Source of the DNA: Pelargonium nanum
Lineage: Eukaryota > Streptophyta > Magnoliopsida > Geraniales > Geraniaceae
DNA length: 23,634 nucleotides
Reading direction: 5' to 3'
Assembly (NCBI GenBank): GCA_036897485.1
Contig: JAYMTF010001402.1
Span: forward strand, 1 to 23,634
The notes beneath the pieces were generated by a model, which searched no databases, was not told where the DNA came from, and saw only the letters and a program-made list of their open reading frames with translations. Within the stretch, counting starts at the first letter, position 1; each line of letters starts with the position of its first letter. Shown here one piece after another: positions 9,501-19,298 of the stretch. A program made the position numbers and the translations under genes.

Positions 9501-12125
9501 CCACATCTGCCACGTTCCCTTATCATTAGCTCTGACATCTTCTGCAGGGAACGAATGCATGTCTTGGACATTCAAGGTATTTGGGAACCGATTTGAACTG
9601 CTAAACTTTTCATCAGCAACTCGTAAACGTGATATTGGAGACTCAATTGGAGATGGCCTGTTGACTTCAGTCGAAGCAGACATATTACTCAAAGCACGAG
9701 GCCTTTCCAATCCTATGTCGGTTGCAAAACCAGCCCCGAGATCCAACTGGAAATTATCAAGTGACTCTGAAACAGGTCCAAGCAAAGATAATGGATCAGG
9801 AACATAACACGGATCCTCAAATAGCTCTGGCTCCTCAGATAAGTCTCGAGGCCGTTCTCCGGTGCAAGTGAAGATAGGTTCAATTGGAGGTGAAAAACCT
9901 AAACTACTACTTGTACATCCATTTGGATAATTGGGCAAAGTAAATGGTGAAGGAAGCCCAAAATTGATTGGATTATCAAATGATTGCATTGATGACGATT
10001 GACTTGACAATGGTGGACTTTGAGCTTCTGCCTGTGATTTTGCATTTGGCCGGCTTATGACATTTGCATTAGTAGATGGTGCAACAGATGATGAGCGAGT
10101 AAATAGTTGCTGCCATGATTTTTTTGGTACTGTCCTCGGCTGTGATTCCAACAATGCCTGCAATAAATATCTCAACATTGTTACATTGGTTTAATTTTCT
10201 AAAGCATATTTACAGTACGCTATATAACATCCTCAAGAGCCACGGAACTTGACTAGTGTAAAACATGATTTAGCTTCTTTGCTGTATGACCGTACATAAC
10301 CACCATTGTAACCATGCAGAAAGAAGCTTTGGCTAATTGGAGCTGGAGTATAAGTTCACAATATCGTGATGGTGCTAATGGTCGAATTTCAGGTGAGACA
10401 AGAGTTAAATTCTATAAGGTCAATTGATCTATGTAAGCTAATTCTCTATCAGTGGCAAAGAACAGATAAATGCTCATACAATGCCAATGGGTAAAAATTG
10501 AATGTTTGGTGTGTACAAAATTTTCCTCACAGGTAGAGAGGTTAGTATTATCAAAACACCCTTTCTCAAGCAATTAGTGTGAAATACTTAACAGTGCTAA
10601 GAAAGTACATAAACTTATTATCTATGACAACAGGACTTACAGGACGGTTGATGCACTTATCGTCTCCATTCATATTTGATTTCACAGCTACGCGTTCAGG
10701 TGGAAAAAATTCTTTCTTATGAGCACCAGTATGGTTATGATCTACGAAACAGTTAGACTTATTTGTGACTGTAGCAGGTGTATTAGCAGCCTTTCCAAAG
10801 AAACTGCTCCCACTAAATGCTTTAGAAGATGACAAAAATGTACCCCTCATACGATCAAGGTATCTGGTACCAGCATTTCCACGGCTAAAATTGGTTGATG
10901 TTATATTCTTAGTTCCGTGTCCCATTTCCATGCCCTGGGCCTTGAAACTTTCTGCTCCAGATTTCTGATGCTCCCGTCTATCATTATCACTTCTCTTGTC
11001 AGAGTCCCGTTTACCAGATTTTCTTTCTAGTTCTTCTACATCGGAGTTGCTTTTACTAGATCCCTTGTCTTTCTCCCTCCTCCTTTCCTGACGCTTCTTT
11101 TCCGCTTCCTTTTTACTATCTTTCTCCCTGACAGATGGAGATCCTTTGCTGTGATCCTTTTCGGCCTCCATCTTTTCTTCCCTTAGTCTTCTACGCTCCT
11201 CTACCAACCTTGCAACCTCCTCTCTCTGCTTTCTCTCTTCCTCCTCCAACTGTTCCTTCTCTAACCTAGCCTGCCTTTTCTCTTCAGCTTTTCGTCGAGC
11301 TTTCTCACTTCTGCTCTCAGGATAGTTAGCTCCATTCTCACCCCTCTTTGATAGCATCCCTCTATGCTCTGCATCAGAAGAATCGTCTTCCCCTGGTGAA
11401 CTAAGCCTAAAAAGCTTTCTGCATAGCCACCTCAAGCTCAAGAAAAAAGATGACAACAACTTGCAGGCAAATATAAAAACACCTGAATAAGACTTTTCAG
11501 CCAAGCAATGTTCATCTCCTCCGAAAACCCCGCTTCCATTCTTACGCCAATGACCAGGCTTAGCTGCAAAAGACCCACTGACCCAAGTACCATTCTCTAA
11601 CCAATCTTGCCCACACATCCATCCGTTGTCAGACCACACTTTCCCATTAAATATCTTCCCACCCTTTCCAACCAACTCCTTAATAATCCCAGAATTGGAA
11701 ATCCCTAACCCAGGGGGAACTGGCAAATCCAAAACAGGCCTCTTCGAAATATGCCCACAATAAGAACACATAAAACGACCTCCACCAGGATTCTGATCCC
11801 TGTATGGAGTCAAGCAATTCCGGCACCTCCTGGTTGCCGTCTTCCGAAGCTTCTGCAACTCTATTGCTTCAAACCTCTTCCTCTCTCTGAGCCTTGCATT
11901 CCTCCTCACCCTCCAAGCAGATAGCTGGGGCATCAAAATCTCATACCAAAAGAGAGTAACCAAAAGCACAAACACACAAGCAAGTCTAGGAGAGGTAATC
12001 TCGAATCGAAAAGCAGGCGGCAAAAGCTGAGAAAGAGCCCATAGTCCTATAAGAGGAATAACTAACCAAGGGAGCATTGTAGCAACCCGGCGAGACCACC
12101 TCTGAATCACACACAGTATACACAT
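6545..12125 (-). CDS. Conserved plant membrane/zinc-ribbon protein ('stress response NST1-like')
   Basis: Three coding exons, 12125-10641, 10157-9091 and 6662-6545, join in frame into 889 residues. Junctions are CCT|GTAAGT, TTGCAG|GCA, AA|GTGAGT and TTTTGCAG|C. Two hydrophobic segments (about 16-38 and 46-66) suggest ER or other membrane anchoring. A CxxC...CxxC zinc ribbon follows (C101, C104, C120, C123; CRNCLTPYRD, MCSYCGH), then a third hydrophobic stretch (about 214-235) and a long K/E/R-rich probable coiled coil (about 275-385). The rest is Ser/Pro-rich and disordered, ending in a conserved-looking tail (ARPHIGGLFP to LWSFD). The N-terminus matches plant proteins labelled NST1-like; that label comes from the charged region, and the function is unknown. 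The last intron is 2.43 kb. An upstream ATG exon may extend the N-terminus. Confidence 0.88.
6663..9090 (-). other. Last intron of the NST1-like gene (2.43 kb)
   Basis: The donor is AA|GTGAGTG at 9090 and the acceptor CCTTTTGCAG ends at 6663. It is AT-rich and I see no coding, RNA gene or clear transposon inside it; the short open frames there are low-complexity. Its length means a gene finder could easily stop at the TGA just past the donor (9089-9087) and lose the last 38 codons. Confidence 0.75.
10158..10640 (-). other. First coding intron of the NST1-like gene
   Basis: This 483-bp intron has a consensus donor GTAAGT (10640-10635) and acceptor TTTATTGCAG ending at 10158. It is phase 0 and nothing else is recognised in it. 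Confidence 0.85.
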
Positions 12126-12578
12126 TATCTTCTAATCCGCACCTATCTTTCCCGTCCCAGAAATCGCACAATCAGAGAAAACCCTAGAATCCAAACCAGA
12201 AACGAATTCCCACGCCTCTGAGCAATGCCACAAATTGAAAAAACCCTAATTCACCGTCACAAGACAAAACCGATGCAACGATTCATCGAGGCTTGAAGAA
12301 ACCTAACCACAAAAAACAAAAATGTTGAATCCCTCAACCCCAGCAAGAAAAAAAAAATTAACAAAAAGCCAACAACACACGAAATAATTATTAATTTAAT
12401 AAATATTTGAAGATAAATGGAGAGGGTAAACAATAAAACAAAATCTTGAGAAATGGATCGATTAAGGGTTTTGCGGCAACGAACGGTGCCGAGAAGAGCT
12501 GCGATTATGGCGGTTCATGTCAAACGAAAAAATGGGTATTAAAAAAAAAAAGAGGGATTTGCAGAGGAAGAGACTTAC

Positions 12579-12596
12579 AGATTGAGGGTCATCCAT
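12579..12596 (-). other. Candidate upstream exon end with ATG (MDDPQS) before a consensus donor
   Basis: On the minus strand ATGGATGACCCTCAATCT is followed at once by a consensus donor GTAAGT (12578-12573). The ATG context (GCCATGG) is strong. Spliced to the weak acceptor GGATTAG at 12132 it would read MDDPQS-KI-MCILCV in frame with the main CDS. Spliced to better acceptors (GTGGTTAG near 12303 or GCTCAG near 12220) it would be a short upstream ORF. Which applies cannot be decided by eye. Confidence 0.5.
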
Positions 12597-12815
12597 GGCG
12601 ATTGGTGGCGATGAATATTATAAATGGGGAGCCGGAAACTCGGAGCGAATCGGTACCGGCGACTCGGGTTCGGAGGCAATTTTGTGTCGGCTGAGTCGGG
12701 TCGAAGCGGTCCTCCTGTGGCGCGTTTGTTCTTACCAGCAAAGAAATTTGTGAAAAAAAAGATAAGAAAGAAAGATTTGGGAGAGAAGAAAATGTTAGAA
12801 GGATACGGAATTGGG

Positions 12816-12825
12816 TTTTTATATC
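12816..12825 (-). promoter_or_regulatory. TATA box of the NST1-like gene
   Basis: The minus strand reads GTGATATAAAAACCC, about 220 bp upstream of the MDDPQS ATG, followed about 30 bp on by a CT-rich leader. A second possible leader donor (GCTG|GTAAGAAC at 12735) lies between, so alternative first exons are possible. Confidence 0.5.
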
Positions 12826-12859
12826 ACAGGCCATTTGTCGAACCGGACTGCACCGACTG

Positions 12860-13461
12860 AACCGGATTGAGTGGTTTAGTGGCTCTTCTTTAACTCTTTA
12901 AGGTGGTTTAATTTTTTGTTAATGTTTAAAGTGATGCCACCGTGGATAATTGGAGATCTAATCTCATCGAGAAAGGATCTTATTTAATAACAAAAATTAT
13001 GATATTGCATTATGGCTTATGTGATGAATTAAATGTCTTGATTGGGCGGGGTTTAAGGAAATTTATGAATTCAATGTAACGTTACTTTATAACGGAAGGT
13101 GACGTCTTTTTTTATTTTTGAACCTTTTATTTGTTGATTTTCTTTTAAGGCCGATACTTTTTTCTTGAACGAGTATCCAAGCAGTACAAGCACTATTAAG
13201 ATGAGGATAAATATGACATGTGTGCAATGATAGTTTGATAGGAGATTTAAGAACCCTAAGATCATAGAGGAAAAGAGGTTTCTCGTCACAACCACCCTAT
13301 CAAAAGCAAGCAAAGACATTAGGCTTCAGGCTCGAGGCGGTGGAATGAGGGCTTGTAATGGTGATTTTCGACTCAAGAGATAGAGTAAATATTTTAGCAT
13401 GGGTTTGGGCATGAAGGAAGGGGATATTTGATCAAATATGTAGGATGTGAACGAAATTTGT
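12860..13461. other. Promoter-side intergenic DNA
   Basis: This stretch holds no supported gene. The right part, from about 13200, may already be decayed LINE sequence leading into the recognisable segment that follows, but no motif is clear enough to annotate. Confidence 0.4.
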
Positions 13462-13800
13462 TCGGTAAAAGATGCTTATATGGTGCTAGCGAAATAGGAG
13501 GTAGAGGCTCTCACAGTCGTTTTAGAGGTAGATATGAAATTTTAATGTGTCGGTGAAAGCGAAAAAATGCTTTGAACAGTGGTATTGGGATGTCTTCCGA
13601 CTAGGAAGAACTTGCATCTAATTAGGACGATTTAAAGGTGGGTGAGACTTTTCTAGTGTGTAATGCATCGGTCATACCAATTGAGCACATTATTCTTGAG
13701 TGTAGTCTAGTTGTGAGTTGCTTTACGAAACTAAGGATGTTAGAATTCATTGGGGAGTGGTTTGATGGAGCAAGTGTGATCAGTGTTGGATGAAGATCAC
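13462..13800 (+). mobile_element. Decayed LINE: zinc-binding region downstream of the reverse transcriptase (zf-RVT)
   Basis: Three pieces in order resemble the zf-RVT region of plant L1-type LINEs. SVKDAYMVLAK (from 13462) and GCLPTRKNLHLIRTI (from 13588) lie in one frame. From 13659 the match moves to another frame: VCNASVIPIEHIILEC, where the second Cys, the His and the last Cys are kept but the first Cys is replaced by Phe. Stops lie between the pieces. Upstream RT and endonuclease parts were not found, so this is an old 3'-end copy. Confidence 0.65.
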
Positions 13801-14512
13801 CCGTCAAACTTTTGCTTAGATCGATGTGTTGGGGTTACATAAATGTTGAAATGAAATATTATGGAAGGGGGCGATCACGATTGCAGATGGTGGTGGAGTA
13901 ATGTTCATTTTTAATATTGTTTAAACTAAAAGTTGATGTAATTAAAATATTAATATAAGATTCAATTACGAGTTTATAAAGAATAAATGCGTGTGGATAC
14001 AGATTAAGAGTTCGTGTTTTGGAATTGCATTGAATGCTAGCAATGGAAAATATCATTCGAGAAAATCCCAAAAGCTAATGCTACGAGATTATCTTATTTT
14101 CACCTCAAATATATCAAGTGAAAATATGAATGAATGTGCAATTATTATGATAGTCTTTTAGTTATTGTATTTATGAGAAGAAAAATTATACAGTATGTTT
14201 TAAATGTGGTACAATATTATATTACTATAGAAAATAAAAACATGAGGCTCAAACCAAAAAAAGAAAGTGGAGAGATTGAAGCAGAGTTATTGCAATCACG
14301 TTGTATCTGTTTTAAAATTAAAATTAATCTCAGACCACACGAAAAAAAAAATATTAATAAAATACAAATTGATCAGTGGTGTTAATGCTTAATTGTTGAT
14401 GTTGGTTCGTGAATGATGATCAGCTTTACACCGATGTGATTAAATAGAAACGCCGACCTTTAAGTGGACTGGTGGCGCTCTCAGGTCCCTTTTAGTCTAT
14501 TCCACAATAGTT

Positions 14513-14573
14513 TGGGCTTGATTATGGGCCTTATCCTCATGCATAATTACCAAGGCCCAATATGTAAGGCCCA
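14513..14573. promoter_or_regulatory. Orphan cluster of four Site II (TGGGCY) boxes with a perfect 10-bp inverted repeat
   Basis: TGGGCT (14513), TGGGCC (14525), and GGCCCA at 14554 and 14568 lie within 61 bp. ATGGGCCTTA (14524-14533) is the exact reverse complement of TAAGGCCCAT (14565-14574). Such clusters are typical of promoters of housekeeping, ribosomal and cell-cycle genes in plants, but no gene is seen on either side within 1 kb. It may be a relic promoter or drive an unseen non-coding transcript. Confidence 0.45.
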
Positions 14574-14672
14574 TCGTTATATATTTGTATTTTTAGTACA
14601 AAATATCTTTCCTTAATTTGATTCATATAAATAATTTTTCTTTTTTGTGTAAATCACACATAATTTTTATCC

Positions 14673-15164
14673 GTTTTACGGTATGACACTACTTATGTCC
14701 GGAGATTTGTGATAGTTAAGTGGGAAAATGTCTAAAATAGTCCCTGAACTATCCAATTCGTGCCATTTTGATCACTGAACTATCAAACGTGTCATTTCAT
14801 TCCAAAAGATAGGCAAAAGAGCCGTTGTAGTCCAAACGTTTCCAAAAATCGAGCCCCGTTAGGACATTCCGTCAAAATCAAAGACGGAATCCGTTAAGTC
14901 TTGATGACGTGTCAATAAATTTGACAAAATGTCCATACACAGCTCAATTTTCGGAAACGTTTGGATTTATTTGGCTCTTTCGCCTATCCTTTGAACTGAA
15001 ATGACACGTTTGATAGTTCATGGACCAAAATGGCACGAACTGGATAGGTCAGAGACCATTTTGGACCTTTTTTCTAGCTAAGCCCTTCGCTATCTTTCAT
15101 GAGTGCGTTTTGTTGGGTATCAACCGCGTGTCATCCTCATTTGTTTTACAGTATGACACTACTT
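14673..15164 (+). repeat. 22-bp direct repeats bracketing the MITE
   Basis: GTTTTAC[G/A]GTATGACACTACTT occurs at 14673-14694 and 15143-15164 with one difference. The flank beyond the match also aligns weakly for 26 more bases to a shared GTTAAG. The pair looks like a small old duplication into whose first copy the MITE at 14722 later inserted. Confidence 0.6.
14722..15074. mobile_element. MULE-type MITE with about 133-bp terminal inverted repeats
   Basis: The left arm, 14722-14854, and the right arm, 14941-15074, are imperfect reverse complements of each other. Both share long blocks such as GAACTATCAAACGTGTCATTTC and CCAAACGTTTCC. The flanks TAGTTAAGT (14713-14721) and TAGCTAAGC (15075-15083) match in 7 of 9 bases, a plausible worn 9-bp target duplication as made by Mutator-like elements. 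The loop holds a second palindrome, ATTCCGTC/GACGGAAT (14866-14890). It encodes no protein and must have been moved in trans. Confidence 0.8.
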
Positions 15165-15300
15165 CTTCTTGGGTTTTATTCACGGTTAAGGTTCTCCGTC
15201 TCTCTTCATGAGTCATTTTCATTGGCAATACCAACACTTGAAGAAAGACTTGAACCTAAAACCGCAAGGTGACCAAATGCCTCAAACCACTCGCCCCCAT
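15100..15300 (-). repeat. Possible tRNA-derived SINE remnant
   Basis: On the minus strand, AGTGGTTTGAGGC (near 15290) and AGGTTCAAGTCT (15257-15246) resemble the A and B boxes of a Pol III promoter at a spacing seen in plant SINEs, with the intervening CACCTTGCGGT also SINE-like. No tail or target duplication was defined. The ends are guesses. Confidence 0.3.
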
Positions 15301-15453
15301 GGTTATCGATCTTCATTGTTGTGCTTAACGAAGCTGGTAGTCTGGTCACAAGTAAGGCTCTCCCCTCTCCATGGGTGGGTTCAGTGGGGGTTTAGTTACC
15401 GTTATCTCTTTTCACTTCTCCCCGTGAGTGTATCTAGTGATGATAGAACTTGA

Positions 15454-16129
15454 TTATTGTTTATACAATCTTAGGTTGCATTGCCAACTGAGCACAACCT
15501 TTAGTTTTTTTTCTTTCAAACAAAATATTACAAAACTTTATCAATGAATGAAATCATGCATGGGGACGTACAAAAAAATAACCTATGTTACGAAGCTAGA
15601 GCTATCACAAGCCTAAAAATAGGGTTCAAAATGGTGATGGGAGGAGCCAAGAATAAGATGCTGATCAAAGGAAAATGACAATACGATAGAGGAACAAAAT
15701 GCATAAATCAGCAATGTGATGATACCTTGGATGGCTTGAAATTCCATTGTCAAAATATGGAGTATTAATTATATATGAATTCAAAGACAAAATAAAACTA
15801 CTGTGCTTGTCATTGTCGGCCATATTTTCACCAGAGGACGACCAAAGCATCACAATGTTTTTTCTTTTGCATATCCGCCAAACCATGGAATATAGTTTGT
15901 GCATTTTCCATTTGAGGTTTGTCTCCAATTTTAACTATCATTTTATGTCTCCAAAGTCAATTTCACTTTATGCCTTTCTGCCAACTCCTCACCAACTCCA
16001 TCACAATACTAATCCATTTTTTTCATTTTTTTTTCAATTGAGGAGCTTAATTAATGAAAATCGGAGGAACTAATTAAGTGATCTGTTTGTTATACAATTT
16101 AGAGAATTGTTACACACAAGACACACCAT
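15454..16129. other. Intergenic DNA with no recognised feature
   Basis: AT-rich sequence with open frames on both strands (15747-16073 +, 15665-15928 -) that show no motif and overlap each other. I see no transposon termini. Confidence 0.5.
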
Positions 16130-16440
16130 ATTCAAGCAACTTGTAATCGAGTGCGACAAAAAATAAATACATATCCGAGTGACGAGTTTAAAAAAGTCGG
16201 CCACAAAATTAAATTCTCTTTGAATGAGCCTAAACCACACCTCCCCACAAGCTCTTAATCTTGCAAATATCAATCAAAGATGTCAGAAGATGAGTTGTCA
16301 TAAGATTATAAACATTAGAAGAACCAAACTCTATAGCTACTTTATTGATACCTAATTGAAGGCACAAACTAGTGTCATCCCAAGCCTAAAGCTCACTTAA
16401 ACAGAGACAATCCTAATTTTCTCAAAGGACAAATATTGCT
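16130..16440 (-). mobile_element. Decayed RNase H (RVT_3-like) segment, probably of a LINE
   Basis: Read on the minus strand, pieces in different frames resemble the plant RVT_3 RNase H fold: LGINKVAIEFGSSNVYNLM (the strand with the acidic position, here E) and, further on, FRLIQREFNFVADFFKL, which matches the terminal RE.N..AD helix motif. Stops and frame changes break it, so it is not a gene. Such domains occur at the 3' end of plant LINEs and in 'putative ribonuclease H protein' annotations. Confidence 0.55.
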
Positions 16441-19298
16441 ATGTGCTAGTCACAAATCATTGTACATGTGATCTCTGACAACCGAGTAAACACTATTGTC
16501 CAAGTTATTAAAACCAATGAAACCATCTCCACGAATCATAAATTTTATAAAGATCAATAAAAATTAAGGACTGAGAGTAAAATAATCTATATTTTCAAAC
16601 TACCTGTCTTCTCTTCTCTTTGTATACACACATGATCACACACTTTTGATAGATCAATATGTAAGTGTGAAGGAAAAATCCAAATCCTAAAGAGCATTTA
16701 AACCTCAAAAACAGTTGGGCAATGTCTATCCAAGTGAGCAGGGCAGTTGGCTCAAAATTAACTTCAATCAACTACCCTCATAAATGATAAATGGTTTTTT
16801 GAATGAAAACTTGCTTAAATGAGTAAACTCAATTGTTTGTAGTTTTATACTATTCATGTACAGTACTCTCACTATTTGATGAAATTAAAATCAAATTCAA
16901 AATTCAAAATTTGAACATAAGGACAAGGGACCTCATTAAAATGTTTGCATTTACTTTAGATATGTAACTTTTCTCAGGTTTGGTGGGTGCATTTAAGTGT
17001 AACCCATTAGAAGTGACACACTACTCTTTAAAAGTACTTGATTTTTATGGCAATTATGTTGACAATCAATCCCATCTTTAGTTTGACCTAATAGATCACC
17101 TCCATGAAATGCAATGTATCTGATATATTGCAACAATACATAGCCTCCTTTAACAACCACATAGTGGTGTGAAGCTTCAAAAGTACACAATTACTGCACA
17201 ATGATGATGAATTTGCTTCGTCTTCATTGAATCATAAGCAAAGACGACTTTAAAAACAATCCACCAGTTTTTGTTTTGTGTTTTTTGTTGTCATGATTAT
17301 TAAATAGATCATATTCAATGTTCTAAAATATACTGCTTAAAAATGATTGCATTCATTTAACACATATAACAGTAACTGATAGTTTTTAAAAATTATTTGT
17401 TATGAGCTATACAATTTATTTACTTAATTATTAGGATTAAACTCACTATTTCTTACTCACAGACTATTCTTAAAATCACTATTTATTCATATTAATCTTT
17501 AGTGTTTCAAATTTAAAACAAATATTTTATTATCGTGATGAGATTGTATAGTATAAATTGTCAATAACGATTTTTAAATGACAATTTACACAACAATTTG
17601 AGTTCGGATTTTTAAGTCCATTCAAGTTTTGGGTACAATCATATTTTACATTTTAGTCATAAAATTTATGCGGATTTATCCGATTCGATCCAAAAAAATT
17701 GCATGAAATCCAACTCGAGAGTTGTTGGATCAGATTAGACACCAAAGATGGATCCACGTGAGTTCATGTCCAAATAACCAACTCTTATAAGAGTATAGCT
17801 GGAGATAGTTTGTAATATTAACCCTAATGAATATTAACCCAAAAAATCAATTTTATTCACAATTGTTTGGCTCATTTGCCTTCCAAAATGTGTGGGGGTA
17901 TCATGAAAAGACTGAATATTTATAAATATCCATAGTTGAATGAAGAATTAATAAAAGGGAGATTCTGGGAACCAAATGAAAACTTTTTTACAGAGTTAAA
18001 TCACCCACCCAAACGCAATATTGCAATCCACTGAAACTAAAGTGAAAGCTTCACACCCACTAACCATCTCTCTCTCTTTCATGAACATTTTACTGTAAAG
18101 TGACAGATATATATAGATAGTGAGATATGAGCTATCTCCTTTTAAATGACCATACGAAGTCACCATTGACACAACGCAACATAACCATGTGGACCCCTAA
18201 TTCCATAAATTTGTCTCTTTTCTTTATATCTTACCTCTGCAATACCCTTTTATTCTTCTCTACCCAAGTTGAGAGAGCTGATAGCTTTTGTGTGATAAAT
18301 GGGAAGTGATTATAGTGAAGAAAAAAAGACTAATTGCGAGTTTGAAGCGACAAATGATACATGGCGTTTGAGCATTGTGTTTTTCGTTTTGTAAAAACCA
18401 AAAGTGCTTCATCGGAAGTGGAACCTTCAGAAGATCCAAAGAGCACATTAAAAAAGAGGTCTTCCACACCCTAGCAATAGGTTTGTCCGATTGGATACGT
18501 AAGGGAGCATTGACCATTGAAAGAAGGAACCAAATTTCTAATAGCAACCAAAAACAATTCACATGATGTCTTTTTCTAGAATAGCACATTCATTTCCTTA
18601 TAATAATAATATGGGTTATTAATGTTGAAGAGGAGTGAAATGTGAAACTAGCTATTGTGTACGATTTTGTTATCTCGTGCTTAAATCACATAACCTTCAA
18701 ACCCTCTTAAGTGACGTCGAGCATTTTCAACGTGAATATCATTTCCTTAATTAATTGGACTTCTAAAATAACCAAACACCTCATTACATCACTTACAAAT
18801 GTTAAAACTCGTGTAAACTCTAGTAAATTTTTAAACGACTAATCAAATTAGTTGCATTTTGAATAACAATAACGTCACTAACTAAATAAAAAATCGCATT
18901 CACACACGGGCATTAAAACTCAATATCTCAATCTCATGAGAATCACATTTTCAATAATAAAATAAATTAATTGATGAAAGGGAATACATCTCAATCAAAA
19001 ACGGATCCATCACTAGCAAAATGGAAACCAAGAATGGTCCCAAAGCCATATAGAGGCAAAATGGTAATGAGGATTAAAATAGAAAGCAAAAACCAAATAA
19101 TAATACATAACAATCACTTTGACTTGTATTTCCATTGGTTGCACCTATATGTATTGCAAGAGCATGTCCCTGTCTCAACAACATATTGTCACACATCCAT
19201 TTTCTCCACCTTTCTGCCACCTTTGCCCCCACCACCCTAACCCCTAATTTTCATTACCATATAATTGGCACAAGAAAATCGAAGAGAATCCAAACCCA
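16441..19298. other. AT-rich intergenic DNA upstream of AZG1
   Basis: No intact gene was seen. Two patches have unusually peptide-like open frames: 16993-17190 on the minus strand and 18260-18589, open on both strands. Neither was recognised. The AZG1 promoter should lie at the right end; a CTATATGTA sequence at about 19145 and a CCATTGG (reverse CCAAT) at about 19131 are the best core-promoter candidates, with a leader of roughly 120 nt. Confidence 0.45.

Noticed and set aside
12446-12860. Plus-strand frames over the NST1-like promoter and leader
   Set aside because: They start at TTG or overlap the minus-strand leader and donor; no motif is seen.
13071-13319. 82-codon minus-strand hydrophobic frame
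   Set aside because: It comes from AT-rich DNA beside a LINE fossil; the hydrophobic look is a composition effect.
14134-14385. 83-codon plus-strand frame before the Site II cluster
   Set aside because: Lys/Ile/Asn-rich low-complexity product of AT-rich DNA, lying upstream of rather than downstream from the promoter-like cluster.
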